Part shown: in pieces, positions 54,705 to 63,871 of the stretch | How positions within the stretch are numbered: position 1 is the first letter of the stretch | Layout: each line of letters begins with the position of its first letter | Assembly (NCBI GenBank): GCA_963734725.1 | Contig: CAVTIX010000023.1 | Coordinates: 1 to 64,000 of the forward strand | Source: DASXKD01 sp963734725 | GTDB lineage: Bacteria; Actinomycetota; Actinomycetes; Streptosporangiales; Streptosporangiaceae | Direction: 5' to 3' | Length of the DNA: 64,000 bases | Notes under the pieces: generated by a model | The model's database searches: none | Told to the model about the DNA's origin: nothing | Seen by the model: only the letters and a program-made list of their open reading frames with translations | Position numbers and translations under genes: made by a program

Positions 54705-55395
54705 CTAACCCTGCGCGGCGGCGAGGATCGCGGCGATGCCGGCCGCGTCCGGCATCCGCGGCGCGTTCGCCAGCACCTCGTCGTCCAGGGCATCCGCGCT
54801 GATCTGGCCGTAGTCCCCCGCGCCGATGCCGAAGCCGGCGTAGCGCGCCGGCCAGCCCGACGCCACCCCGCAGCGCGGTCACCGCGGCGATGGCGGCTTC
54901 CGCGTTGCCAGCCTGGCCGGCGGCCGTGTCGCCCGCGCCCAGGGCGAACGCCACCTCGGCCAGCCGGTCCTGGCAGGCGGCGAGGTTGAAGCGAAGCACC
55001 TGCGGCAGCACCAGCGATAGGGCCACCCCGTGCGCGATGCCGAAGCGGCTGCCCAGCGAGTGCCCGATGGCGTGGCAGAGGCCCAGCCCGGTGCTGGCCA
55101 TGGCGGCGCCAGCCAGATGCGCCGCCAGCAGCATCTGGGACCGCGCCTCCCGGTCCGCGCCGTCGGCGACGGCGCGCGGCAGGTAGGCCGAGACCATCCG
55201 GATGACCTGCAGCGCGATGCCGTCCGCCCACGGGTTGGCGCGAACGGACAGGTACGACTCCAGCGCATGCGTCAGCGCGTCCATCCCGGTGGCGGCGGTG
55301 CCGGCCGGCGGCAGCCCGAGCGTGAAGTCCGGGTCGAGGATCGCGGCGGCAGGCAGCGCGCTGGGGTGGCCGACGTAGAACTTGCGGCGATCGGT
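54705..55395 (-). pseudogene. Iron-containing alcohol dehydrogenase, 5'-truncated and frameshifted
   Basis: The readable part begins 'RKFYVGHPSALPAAAILDPD', continues 'AATGMDALTHALESYLSV', and keeps the iron-ligand helices 'CHAIGHSLGSRFGIAHG'. The N-terminal NAD-binding domain of about 150-170 residues is absent. Near 54862 the frame shifts by one base; the correct C-terminus 'YAGFGIGAGDYGQISADALD' to 'AAILAAAQG' continues in another frame to a TAG at 54705-54707. The gene can no longer make a working enzyme. It follows the HIBADH-like gene and was probably part of that operon. Confidence 0.85.
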
Positions 55396-55459
55396 GCGGC
55401 CATGGGTCACTCCTGCGGTACAGACATGCCGGGCTCTGTGGCCGGGCTGGTCGGTGCGG

Positions 55460-56413
55460 TCAGGTCGATCGGAACGGACGGCCGAGCGGAGCGGGCGCAT
55501 CGGGCAGGCGGGCTTCGGCGGGCAGGCGGAGCGGAGTGCCGGTCAGGTCTTCGAGGAGCCTGACCGGGAGCATCTCACCCCCGGCATTCCCGTAGCGCGC
55601 CCGGGCCTGCCGGTAGACCTGCTCGACCGTCGCGCTGACCGGCGCCGGCACCCCTGTCGCCCGGGCCAGGTCCACGGCGAGGCCGAGGTCCTTGCAGGCC
55701 AGCGCCAGCGCGAACCCCTCGTCGTAGTCGCCGTGCTCCAGCACGCTCAGCACGTCGCGGTCCAGGAAATGGCTGGCGGCGGGGCTCGCGAGCAGGCAGC
55801 GTCGCAGCGTGCCCAGGCCGACCCCGGCCCGGGTGCCGATGGTGAGCACCTCGGCGGAGGCGGTCAGGTGCGCAAACCAGAGCAGGTTGATCATGAGCTT
55901 GACGGTGTAACCGGCCCCGTGCGGACCGACGTGCAGGATCCGTTCCGGGTCGCCCATCGCGCCCAGCAGGGGCCGGACCGCGGCGAACGTCGCGGCATCG
56001 CCGCCGGCGAAGATCTGCAGCGTGCCGTCCCGCGCCCCGGCGGCCATGCCGCTGACCGGGGCATCGAGCACCGCAATGCCGCGCGGACCGGCCTGCGCCC
56101 GTACCCGGTCGCCCACCGCCGGGGTGCTGGTGGACATGTCGATCCACACCGAGCCGGCCGGCATCCCCGCCAGCAGCCCGCGGGCGCCCAGCAGCACCTG
56201 CTCCACGGACGGCGGCCCGGGCAGCATGGTGATGACCGCCTCCCGGCCAGCCCCCGCCGCACGCGGTGAGCCCGCCCAGGCAGCGCCGTCGGCGACCAGG
56301 CCAGCGGCCGCCTTCCGGCGCAGGTCGTGGACGACCAGGTCATGCCCGGCGGCGAGGATGTTACGGCTCATCGGCGCGCCCATGTGGCCGAGCCCGATGA
56401 AAGCGACCTTCAT
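55460..56413 (-). CDS. 3-hydroxyisobutyrate/beta-hydroxyacid dehydrogenase family protein
   Basis: A 317-residue NAD(P)-dependent enzyme. 'MKVAFIGLGHMGAPMSRNIL' is the Rossmann start, 'DAPVSGMAAGARDGTL' the substrate loop, and 'GPHGAGYTVKLMINLLWFAH' holds the catalytic Lys. It would oxidise a beta-hydroxyacid such as a tartronate-semialdehyde or hydroxyisobutyrate analogue. ATG 56413 has AAGGAGA six bases upstream. It follows the enolase-superfamily gene on the minus strand; together they suggest degradation of a sugar acid. Confidence 0.88.
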   Translation of the reverse strand: MKVAFIGLGHMGAPMSRNILAAGHDLVVHDLRRKAAAGLVADGAAWAGSPRAAGAGREAVITMLPGPPSVEQVLLGARGLLAGMPAGSVWIDMSTSTPAVGDRVRAQAGPRGIAVLDAPVSGMAAGARDGTLQIFAGGDAATFAAVRPLLGAMGDPERILHVGPHGAGYTVKLMINLLWFAHLTASAEVLTIGTRAGVGLGTLRRCLLASPAASHFLDRDVLSVLEHGDYDEGFALALACKDLGLAVDLARATGVPAPVSATVEQVYRQARARYGNAGGEMLPVRLLEDLTGTPLRLPAEARLPDAPAPLGRPFRST

Positions 56414-56469
56414 GCGTTTCTCCTTGGGTTGCGGCACGGACTCGGTGCGGCGCGGCAGCGGGGCGGTGG

Positions 56470-57579
56470 TCAGGACGCGGCCCAGCGGCGGACCGCGTCC
56501 TCGTCGATCTCCGCGCCCAGCCCCGGGCGCTCCGGCACGCTGAGGCAGCCGTCGGCGTCGACGCGGACCGGGTCGGCCAGGAAGAAGTCGCGGCGGTCCA
56601 CCGTCCAGCCGGGCGGGTCGTAGGGGAACTCCAGGTAGGGGCCGCCGCCGACCCCGGCCACCACGTGCAGGTTCGCCAGCAGGCCCAGGCCGTTGGTCCA
56701 GGTGTGCGGGGTGAACCAGCGATGCCGAAGCAGCGCGAACTCGGCGACGGTGCGCGCCCGGAGCATGCCGACGGCGAGCACGGCGTCGGGCTGCACCACG
56801 TCGAGCGCGCCCGCTTCGATCGCGTCCAGTAGTTCCGCCGGGGTGCGGGCCATCTCACCGCCTGCCACCCGGATGCCGGACTGCTCCCGCAGCATCCGCA
56901 TGCCGACGGTATCGTCGCCGGGCAGCGGTTCCTCCAGCCACAGCACGCCCAGGTCGCGCAGTTCGCGGGCGAGCGCGGCGACGCGGGCCACGTCGAGCGC
57001 GGGGGAGATGTCACCGGGCATGCGCCAGCCCTGGTTGAGATCGACCATGATCTCGACCTGGTCGCCGACCGCCTCCCTGGCCGCGCGGACGGCGGCCACG
57101 CCCGATGCCAGGTCGGTGCGGTCGATCCGGATCTTCACCGCGCGGAAGCCGGCCTCCCGCGCGGCGATCACCGCGTCCGCCCGCTGCTCCGGGGTCTTGA
57201 TCTCACCGAACGACGCGTACGCGGGAACGCGCTGCCGCGCCCCGCCGAACAGGGCGGCCACCGGCTGCCCGGCCACCTGGCCGGCGATGTCCCACAGCGC
57301 CGCCTCCAGTGGCCAGTACCGGGAGGCGTGAAAGCCGATGGTCTCCAGGGTCCGCACGTGGCGGGCGATCCGGGCCGGGTCGCGGCCGAGGAACAAGTCC
57401 TCGAAGGCGGCGAAACCGGCCATGGTGTCGCCCGAGCCGTAGCCGGTCACGCCCTCATCGGTCTCCACCCGGACCAGCGTGGCGTCGAACGCCTGGCGGG
57501 GCGCGGGGTCCCAGGCCGCACGGAACGGCGGGACCAGCGGCAACCGCATCCGGTGCAGCCGGATGGCGGTGATCTTCAC
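56470..57579 (-). CDS. Enolase-superfamily enzyme (mandelate racemase/muconate lactonising type)
   Basis: A 369-residue protein with the capping domain ('LHRMRLPLVPPFRAAW') and barrel. Candidate catalytic Lys residues are in 'FRAVKIRIDR', metal ligands in 'IMVDLNQGWRM', 'WLEEPLPGDD' and 'VAGGEMARTP', and the late His in 'WFTPHTWTNGLG'. It would abstract the alpha-proton of a carboxylate, as acid-sugar dehydratases or cycloisomerases do. GTG 57579 overlaps the stop of the Fae homologue (GTGA). The substrate is unknown. Confidence 0.88.
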   Translation of the reverse strand: MKITAIRLHRMRLPLVPPFRAAWDPAPRQAFDATLVRVETDEGVTGYGSGDTMAGFAAFEDLFLGRDPARIARHVRTLETIGFHASRYWPLEAALWDIAGQVAGQPVAALFGGARQRVPAYASFGEIKTPEQRADAVIAAREAGFRAVKIRIDRTDLASGVAAVRAAREAVGDQVEIMVDLNQGWRMPGDISPALDVARVAALARELRDLGVLWLEEPLPGDDTVGMRMLREQSGIRVAGGEMARTPAELLDAIEAGALDVVQPDAVLAVGMLRARTVAEFALLRHRWFTPHTWTNGLGLLANLHVVAGVGGGPYLEFPYDPPGWTVDRRDFFLADPVRVDADGCLSVPERPGLGAEIDEDAVRRWAAS

Positions 57580-58088
57580 TCCAGATCCCCGGGGGCCGGT
57601 GCGGTGTAGAACGGGTTGACGGGCCGGTCGGCGCGCCGGAGCACGTCCGTGACCTGCGGCAGGCCCATGGCCCCGGCCCGCAGCGCCTGCGTGGTCGCGG
57701 CCCGGTTGTTCGCGTACACCGTGTTGGCATCCTTGGCCGCGGGGCTCACCCATACCGCGGCGATGAGCAGGAGCCGGTCCGCGTCGGCCGCGCTGATCAC
57801 CCCCTCGCTGACGGCGTCAGCTACCCCGCCGGCCACGCCCGCCTGCGCCGCCCCCCAGATCAGATCGCTGTGTCCAGCACCGGCAACGGTCGCCTTGGTG
57901 ACGAACAGCGTCAGCGGCTTGGCCGGGAGCCCGGGCCGCAGCACCGCGATGAACGCGGTGTGCCCGTGGCGCGGTGTGGCCAGGGCGGTGGCCCATGCGG
58001 TGCCCACCGGCCCGTCGCGGTCACCGAGCACCGTGTTGATGTGCGCGGCCTCAGCGCCCGCGCCGACAAAACTCTCGCCGATCAGCAT
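57576..58088 (-). CDS. Formaldehyde-activating enzyme (Fae) homologue
   Basis: A 170-residue Fae-family protein: 'MLIGESFVGAGAEAAHINTV' (with the family's catalytic His, H16), 'GPVGTAWATALATPRHGHT' and 'YANNRAATTQALRAGAMGLP' align along the whole length. Classical Fae condenses formaldehyde with tetrahydromethanopterin, a cofactor not expected in actinobacteria, so this copy may use another pterin or another reaction. ATG 58088 follows GGGGGAGG. It is the first gene of the minus-strand block with the enolase and dehydrogenase genes, and diverges from the ABC transporter. Confidence 0.87.
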   Translation of the reverse strand: MLIGESFVGAGAEAAHINTVLGDRDGPVGTAWATALATPRHGHTAFIAVLRPGLPAKPLTLFVTKATVAGAGHSDLIWGAAQAGVAGGVADAVSEGVISAADADRLLLIAAVWVSPAAKDANTVYANNRAATTQALRAGAMGLPQVTDVLRRADRPVNPFYTAPAPGDLE

Positions 58089-58115
58089 CGGGCCTCCCCC
58101 TTTTCGCCGGATCAC

Positions 58116-58157
58116 GCTTGAATAGTCCAAGCCGGATAACGCTTTGAAGGCTCAAAG
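58116..58157. promoter_or_regulatory. Two similar dyads between fae homologue and ABC operon
   Basis: GCTTG-AATAGTC-CAAGC (58116-58132) and CTTTGA-AGGC-TCAAAG (58142-58157) are inverted repeats with centres about 25 bases apart in the 113-base divergent gap. They look like a tandem operator for one regulator controlling both directions. No regulator gene is nearby. Confidence 0.5.
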
Positions 58158-58201
58158 TACGGGCACGAGAGGGTATCGGGCCAGCCCAAAAGGGGGCCAA
58201 C

Positions 58202-59155
58202 TTGGCAACGTACATACTGAAGCGCCTCGGACTGGCGCTGGTGACCCTGTGGCTCCTCAGCGTGATCGTGTTCCTTGCCTGCCAGGTGCTGCCCGGCGAC
58301 CCTGGGCGCGCGATCCTGGGGAACCTGGCCTCGCCAAGTGCGGTGGCCGCGCTGGACCACCAGCTCGGCGTGGACCGGCCACTCATTGAGCAGTACTGGA
58401 CCTGGATCACCGGCCTGCTGCACGGCAATATGGGCGAGTCCACCCAGTTCCGCGCGCCGGTCGAGCCCTACATCAAGGCGGCCTTTGTCAACTCGATCAA
58501 GCTGGCCGCCCTGGCCTTCGTCATCGTTGTGCCGCTCGGCGTCATTGGCGGGGTCGTAGCCGCGCTCAACTACGGCCTGCCCGCGGACCGGATCATCTCG
58601 GTGGCCGGGCTGTCCGCAACGACCGTGCCCGAGTTCGTGTCGGGGATCGTGGTCATCGTCGTCTTCGGGGTCGCGCTGAAGGTCCTGCCGGTCTCCGCGT
58701 CGGCGGGCGCCGGCGCCTCGCCCGCGAGCCAGTTCCAGCACCTGATCCTGCCCGCGATCCCGCTGATCCTCATCTTGTTCGGCTACATCGCGCGAATGGC
58801 GAGAGCCGGCACGATCGAGGCGCTCAACTCCGACTACACACGAACCGCCACCTTGAAGGGGCTCAAGCGCTCGGTCGTGATCCGGCGGCACGTCCTGCGG
58901 AACTCGCTGCTGCCGACGATCACCGTCATCGCCACCCAGCTCGGCTACCTGATCGGCGGGCTGGTGATCGTCGAAACGCTCTTCAACTACCAGGGGATCG
59001 GGAATCTCATCTACAAGGCCGCCACCTCCAAGGACTTCCCGATGCTGGCCGCCGGCGTGCTGACGATAGGCGTCGTATACATGGTGGCCACGCTCATCGC
59101 GGACATCCTCTACACCGTGCTCAACCCGCGGCTCCGACTGGGCGGCGCAGAATGA
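58202..59155 (+). CDS. Dipeptide/oligopeptide-type ABC permease 1 (DppB-like)
   Basis: A 317-residue inner-membrane permease with about six TM helices. 'MATYILKRLGLALVTLWLLS' and 'QVLPGDPGRAILG' are the DppB/OppB N-terminal motifs, and 'MARAGTIEALNSDYTRTATLKG' contains the EAA coupling loop. The start is TTG 58202, with AGGGGG five bases upstream. It begins a plus-strand operon of two permeases, a fused ATPase and a binding protein. The solute may be the substrate of the divergent Fae/enolase block. Confidence 0.9.
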   Translation: MATYILKRLGLALVTLWLLSVIVFLACQVLPGDPGRAILGNLASPSAVAALDHQLGVDRPLIEQYWTWITGLLHGNMGESTQFRAPVEPYIKAAFVNSIKLAALAFVIVVPLGVIGGVVAALNYGLPADRIISVAGLSATTVPEFVSGIVVIVVFGVALKVLPVSASAGAGASPASQFQHLILPAIPLILILFGYIARMARAGTIEALNSDYTRTATLKGLKRSVVIRRHVLRNSLLPTITVIATQLGYLIGGLVIVETLFNYQGIGNLIYKAATSKDFPMLAAGVLTIGVVYMVATLIADILYTVLNPRLRLGGAE

Positions 59156-60030
59156 CCGACGTCGCAGCGGCGCCAGCCACTCAGGTCGCGGTCGCGAGCG
59201 CGCGCGGCGAGCTGCCGCCCTGGCGCCTGCTGCTGCGCCGGCCCACGTTCATCGTCGGCGTCGCGATCTTGCTGTTCTGGGTGGTCTGCGCGGTGTTCGG
59301 GCACCTGATCGCCCCGCAGGACCCGCTCGCGCAGCAGCTGCTTGCCACAAACAAGGCCCCCTCGGGCGCCCACTGGTTCGGCACGGATCAGCTCGGCCGC
59401 GACGTCTTCTCCCGGGTCATCGTCGGCGCCCGGAGCATCCTGGTCATCGCGTTCTTCGCCACGGTACTCGGCACCGTGGCGGGCACGGCGCTGGGCCTGA
59501 TCATGGGCTACCTGGGTGGTGTGATCGACGCGCTGGCCGGGCGGCTCGTCGAGGCCGTGCTGGCGCTGCCGCTGGTCATTGTCGCGTTCCTGTTCCTGGT
59601 CGCCCTCGGGCCATCCACGCTGACGATGATCATCGTTATCGGCCTGGTCTTCACGCCGCTGATCGCGCGGACGGTCCGCGCCGCGGTCCTGGTCGAGAGG
59701 CAGCAGGACTACCTGGCCTCGGCTCGGCTGCTCGGCGAGAACCGCGCCTACATCATGTTCGTCGAGGTCCTGCCGAACGTCCTGCCGGTAGTCCTGGTCG
59801 AGTTCACGGTGCGTCTGGGGTACGCCATCTTCACCGTGGCCGGCCTGTCGTTCCTCGGCTTCGGCGTGCAGCCGCCGACCCCGGACTGGGGCACGGACAT
59901 CAGCGTGAACTACGGGGTGCTGCCGGCCGGCTACTGGTGGATGACGCTGTTCCCGGCGCTCGCCATTGCCTCGCTGGTGATAGCCATCAACCTGGTCACC
60001 GACTCGATTGAGCAGGTGATAGCGTCGTGA
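59152..60030 (+). CDS. Dipeptide/oligopeptide-type ABC permease 2 (DppC-like)
   Basis: A 292-residue permease. After a short cytosolic tail, 'FIVGVAILLFWVVCAVFGHLI' is the first TM helix, 'APQDPLAQQ' and 'HWFGTDQLGRDVFSRVIVGA' are DppC signatures, and 'LVERQQDYLASARLLGENR' is the EAA loop. ATG 59152 overlaps the upstream stop, and its own stop overlaps the ATPase start (GTGA). Confidence 0.9.
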   Translation: MTDVAAAPATQVAVASARGELPPWRLLLRRPTFIVGVAILLFWVVCAVFGHLIAPQDPLAQQLLATNKAPSGAHWFGTDQLGRDVFSRVIVGARSILVIAFFATVLGTVAGTALGLIMGYLGGVIDALAGRLVEAVLALPLVIVAFLFLVALGPSTLTMIIVIGLVFTPLIARTVRAAVLVERQQDYLASARLLGENRAYIMFVEVLPNVLPVVLVEFTVRLGYAIFTVAGLSFLGFGVQPPTPDWGTDISVNYGVLPAGYWWMTLFPALAIASLVIAINLVTDSIEQVIAS

Positions 60031-62087
60031 CCGCTACCGAGATCGCCGCCGCGGGCAGCGTGGATGACCTGACTCCGACGCTGCAAGTGGAGCACCTGGA
60101 GGTCACCCACCGGGTCCGTGGCAACGACCGCCGCGCGCTGCGCGACGTCTCGTTCCAGATCGGCCGGCGCGAATCGTACGGCCTGGTCGGCGAGTCCGGC
60201 TCCGGCAAATCGACCGTGGCGCTCGCACTGACCAGGTACCTGCCGCGCAACGGCCGGGTGACCGGCGGGCGGATCAGCATCAACGGCCAGGACCCGCTGG
60301 CCATGGACGCGGCCGCGCTGCGGGAACTGCGGGCTCGCACCGTCTCGATGGTGTACCAGGAGCCGGGCAAGGCGCTGAACCCGTCGATCCGGATCGGCCG
60401 CCAGGTCGCCGAGGTGTACGAAGTCGCGGGGCTGGACGGGTCAGTGGCGCAAGACAAGGCCGAGGCCATGCTGCGCACGGTGCAGATCTCCGACCCGGGC
60501 CGGGTGATGGGGCTGTACCCGCACCAGGTCTCCGGCGGGATGGCACAGCGGGTGGTCATCGCGATGGCCCTGGCCGCCGAGCCCTCGCTGCTGATCCTCG
60601 ACGAGCCGACCACGGCGCTGGACGCGACGGTCGAGGCCGAGGTGCTCGACCTGGTCGCCGCGCTCCGCGAGGGCTTCGCGACCTCGGTGCTGTTCATCAG
60701 CCACAACCTGGCCGTGATCGCCAAGATGTGCGACCGGGTCGGGGTCCTGTACGCCGGGGAACTCCTGGAGGAGGGACCGGCCCAGCAGGTGTTCGAGGAA
60801 CCGCGCCACCCCTACACGGTCGGGCTGCTGCGCTGCATCCCGCGCCGCGGCCAGCGCAAGGACGCCGGGCGGCTCGATACGATCCCCGGCTTCCTGCCGT
60901 CCCCCGGGCACACGCTCCCGGGGTGCGTCTTCGCCCCGCGCTGCCCGATCGCCGAGCAGCGCTGCCGGGAGGCCCCGCCACCCGCCTTCCCGGTGGGCCC
61001 GGCCCGGACCTCACGCTGCTACCTGCACGACGAAACATCGGATCTGCCCCGTAACACCCCGGTCGACGTTGGGCTGACCTCCAGCCGCGACGCGACCGAG
61101 CCGGTGGTGTCGTTGCGGGACGTGTCCAAGACGTTCACCCACAGCGGCGAATCGGTGCGGGCCCTGGTCGGCGTCAACCTCAGCCTCGAGCGAGGCGAGA
61201 CGCTCGGCCTGGTCGGCGAGTCGGGCAGTGGCAAGACCACCCTGGCCCGCGCCCTGCTCGGCCTCATCGCGCCGGACGACGGCGCCGTCGTGGAACTGGA
61301 CGGGACCGCGCTGGCGGGCGAGGCGCGGCGCCGTCCACGGGAGCAGCTCAAGGCGCTGCAGATCGTGTTCCAGAACCCGGATTCGGCGCTGAACCGCCGG
61401 CACACCGTCCGGCGCCTGATCAGCCGGCCGCTGTCCAGGCTGGCCGGCCTGTCCGGGGCGCGCCTCCGCGAGCGGCTGATCGACCTGGTCCGGTCGGTCC
61501 GCCTGGAGGAGCGCCATCTGAGCCTGCGTCCCAGCCAGCTCTCCGGCGGCCTGAAGCAGCGGGTAGCGATCGCCCGGGCGTTCGGCGGCGGTCCGCGGAT
61601 CGTGGTCTGCGACGAGCCGACTTCGGCGCTCGACGTGTCGGTGCAGGCGGCCATCCTCAACCTGCTGGCCGACCTGCAGGCCAAGGAGCAGGTGACCTAC
61701 CTGTTCATCTCGCACGACCTCGGGGTGGTGCGGTACCTGTCCGACCGGATCGCGGTGCTCTACCTGGGCCGGGTCATGGAGCTTGGCCCGGCGGAGACGG
61801 TCTTCGCCGCGCCGCACCACCCCTACACCGAGGCGCTGCTTTCGGCGGTGCCCAGCATCGACGGCCAGCGCGCCGACCGGATCCGGCTGCACGGTGAGAT
61901 CCCGTCCGCGGCCGATCCGCCCAGCGGCTGCGTGTTCCACACCCGGTGCCCGCGACGGCTGCCCACGGGCGTCTGCGAGACGTCGGAGCCCCCGCTGGCG
62001 GAGGTGGCCCCGGGCCACTTGATGAGCTGTCACATCCCTATCGATCAGCTAACGATCCTGCAGCGCACCGAGCAGGACGGTGACTGA
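60027..62087 (+). CDS. Fused DppD-DppF ABC ATPase
   Basis: A 686-residue protein containing two complete ABC domains that are usually separate genes. Walker A is 'GESGSGKST' in the first half and 'GESGSGKTT' in the second; signatures are 'VSGGMAQRVVIAMAL' and 'LSGGLKQRVAIARAF'. Each half ends in the oligopeptide-type C-terminal Cys-containing motif ('GCVFAPRCPIAEQRC' and 'GCVFHTRCPRRLPTGVC'). It powers the two permeases encoded directly upstream. Confidence 0.93.
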   Translation: MTATEIAAAGSVDDLTPTLQVEHLEVTHRVRGNDRRALRDVSFQIGRRESYGLVGESGSGKSTVALALTRYLPRNGRVTGGRISINGQDPLAMDAAALRELRARTVSMVYQEPGKALNPSIRIGRQVAEVYEVAGLDGSVAQDKAEAMLRTVQISDPGRVMGLYPHQVSGGMAQRVVIAMALAAEPSLLILDEPTTALDATVEAEVLDLVAALREGFATSVLFISHNLAVIAKMCDRVGVLYAGELLEEGPAQQVFEEPRHPYTVGLLRCIPRRGQRKDAGRLDTIPGFLPSPGHTLPGCVFAPRCPIAEQRCREAPPPAFPVGPARTSRCYLHDETSDLPRNTPVDVGLTSSRDATEPVVSLRDVSKTFTHSGESVRALVGVNLSLERGETLGLVGESGSGKTTLARALLGLIAPDDGAVVELDGTALAGEARRRPREQLKALQIVFQNPDSALNRRHTVRRLISRPLSRLAGLSGARLRERLIDLVRSVRLEERHLSLRPSQLSGGLKQRVAIARAFGGGPRIVVCDEPTSALDVSVQAAILNLLADLQAKEQVTYLFISHDLGVVRYLSDRIAVLYLGRVMELGPAETVFAAPHHPYTEALLSAVPSIDGQRADRIRLHGEIPSAADPPSGCVFHTRCPRRLPTGVCETSEPPLAEVAPGHLMSCHIPIDQLTILQRTEQDGD

Positions 62088-62162
62088 GTGCATGCCCGGG
62101 GCGTAGTTTCGTTCGATTCCACCAGCCGCACGCCGCGGCTGTGAAGTTCGCAGGAGGACCCA

Positions 62163-63863
62163 GTGGACATTGACCATGGCCGCCTCAGCCGGCTCCGCCA
62201 GGGGCAGGGCGAAATCGCGAATCACGTCATCGACGAGTACGCCGCGGGGCGGCTCTCCCGTCGGGACTTCCTGCGCCGTGGTGCTGTTGTGGGGATATCG
62301 CTGCCGGTGCTCGGCGCCGTCATCTCGGCCTGCGGGAGCTCGAGCACCTCGACGCCGAGCACTTCGTCGAGTTCCGGCGCGGGCAAGGCCGGCGCCACGA
62401 TCAAGGCCGGAATCATCGTGCCGGCGGCGACGGTCAACCCGGTGACCGTGGCCGACCAGGGTGGCCTCGACATGCTCGGCCAGACCGGTGAATACCTGAC
62501 GTTCTCGGACCAGCACCTGACATTGCAGCCGGCCCTCGCCACCAGCTGGACACCCAACTCCAAGGCGGACGTGTGGACGTTCAAAATCCGTCAGGGGGTC
62601 AAGTTCCACAACGGGCAGCCGCTGACCGCCGACGACGTCGTCTACACCTACAAGCTGCAAACCAACCCGAAGAGCGCCTCCAACGCGTTGTCGGCGTTCG
62701 GGGGCGGGCTGGCCCCCGATGGCGTCAAGAAGGTGGACGACCACACCGTCGCCTTCCACCTCACCGCGCCGAACGGGAACTTCCCGTACCTCACGTCGTC
62801 CGACAACTACAACATGGTCATTCTCCCGAACAACTACGACCCGGCGAAGTGGCAAAGCTCCTTCATCGGGACGGGGCCGTTCGTGCTGAAGAGCTACACG
62901 CCCAAGGTCAGCGCCTCGTTTACCCGCAACGCGCAGTACTGGGGCACCAAAGCCCTGCCCGCCGCGACCGAATTCACGTTCTACGACACCCCGACGCCCA
63001 TGGTCCTCGCCCTGACCGGCGGGTCGATCGACGTCCTCGGGCAGTTCGCCGTCTCTGGCGGGGAGCAGCTGCTGGCCCCCGGCGCCCCGTACAACATCAT
63101 CAACCTCAAGTCCGCCGCCCACCGGCAGCTGTCGATGCGCTGCGACCAGGCGCCGTTCACCGACCCGCGGGTGCGGCAGGCGATCGCGCTCACGCTCGAC
63201 CGGCCGGCGATCATCACGGCCCTGTTCAAGGGCCAGGCCGCCCTCGGCAACGACAGCCCGTTCGCCCCGGTCTACCCCTCGACCAACCACACCGTCCCCC
63301 AGCGGGCTAAGGACATCGCCAAGGCGAAGTCGCTGCTCTCGGCCGCCGGGCACCCCAACGGCTTCACCACCCAGCTCATTGGCAACGACACCCTGGAGAT
63401 TCCGTCGTACGGCCAGATCGTGGCGCAGGCCGCGAAGAGCATCGGGGTGACGATCCACACGAAGTTCGAGCCCTCGGGCACCTACTACGGCAAGGCCACG
63501 TTCGGCAACTCGGACTGGCTCGACGCGACGATGAGCCTGGTCGACTACGGGCACCGCAGCGTCCCGAACGTGTTCCTGACCGCGCCGTTGCAGACCGCCA
63601 ACGCCAAAAAGGGCACCGGTTCCTGGAACGCGGCGCACTTCAGCAACGCGCAGTACGACAAGCTCTCCCAGCAGTACATCGCCACCTCCGACCTGACCAC
63701 CCAGCGCACCATCGCGGGCCAGATCGAGACCCTGCTGCTCAACGAGACGCCGATTATCTTCGCGTACTTCTACAACTACCTGAGCGCCACGGCCAAGAAC
63801 GTGCACGGCGCCTACCCGACCGCCATCGGCCACATCTTCCTCAACAAAACGACCAAGGGCTGA
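62163..63863 (+). CDS. Extracellular solute-binding lipoprotein, family 5
   Basis: A 566-residue SBP_bac_5 protein. The signal is of the Tat lipoprotein type: twin Arg in 'LSRRDFLRRGA' (from residue 31), a hydrophobic core, and lipobox 'VISAC' with acylated Cys57, then a Ser/Thr-rich tether. The mature domain has 'VWTFKIRQGVKFHNGQPLTA' and 'DDVVYTYKL', the family 5 signature. A signal preceded by 30 residues is long but normal for actinobacteria. GTG 62163 follows GGAGGA. It is the receptor of the ABC operon; the ligand class (peptide, sugar acid, opine) is open. Confidence 0.92.
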   Translation: MDIDHGRLSRLRQGQGEIANHVIDEYAAGRLSRRDFLRRGAVVGISLPVLGAVISACGSSSTSTPSTSSSSGAGKAGATIKAGIIVPAATVNPVTVADQGGLDMLGQTGEYLTFSDQHLTLQPALATSWTPNSKADVWTFKIRQGVKFHNGQPLTADDVVYTYKLQTNPKSASNALSAFGGGLAPDGVKKVDDHTVAFHLTAPNGNFPYLTSSDNYNMVILPNNYDPAKWQSSFIGTGPFVLKSYTPKVSASFTRNAQYWGTKALPAATEFTFYDTPTPMVLALTGGSIDVLGQFAVSGGEQLLAPGAPYNIINLKSAAHRQLSMRCDQAPFTDPRVRQAIALTLDRPAIITALFKGQAALGNDSPFAPVYPSTNHTVPQRAKDIAKAKSLLSAAGHPNGFTTQLIGNDTLEIPSYGQIVAQAAKSIGVTIHTKFEPSGTYYGKATFGNSDWLDATMSLVDYGHRSVPNVFLTAPLQTANAKKGTGSWNAAHFSNAQYDKLSQQYIATSDLTTQRTIAGQIETLLLNETPIIFAYFYNYLSATAKNVHGAYPTAIGHIFLNKTTKG

Positions 63864-63871
63864 GCCCGGCG

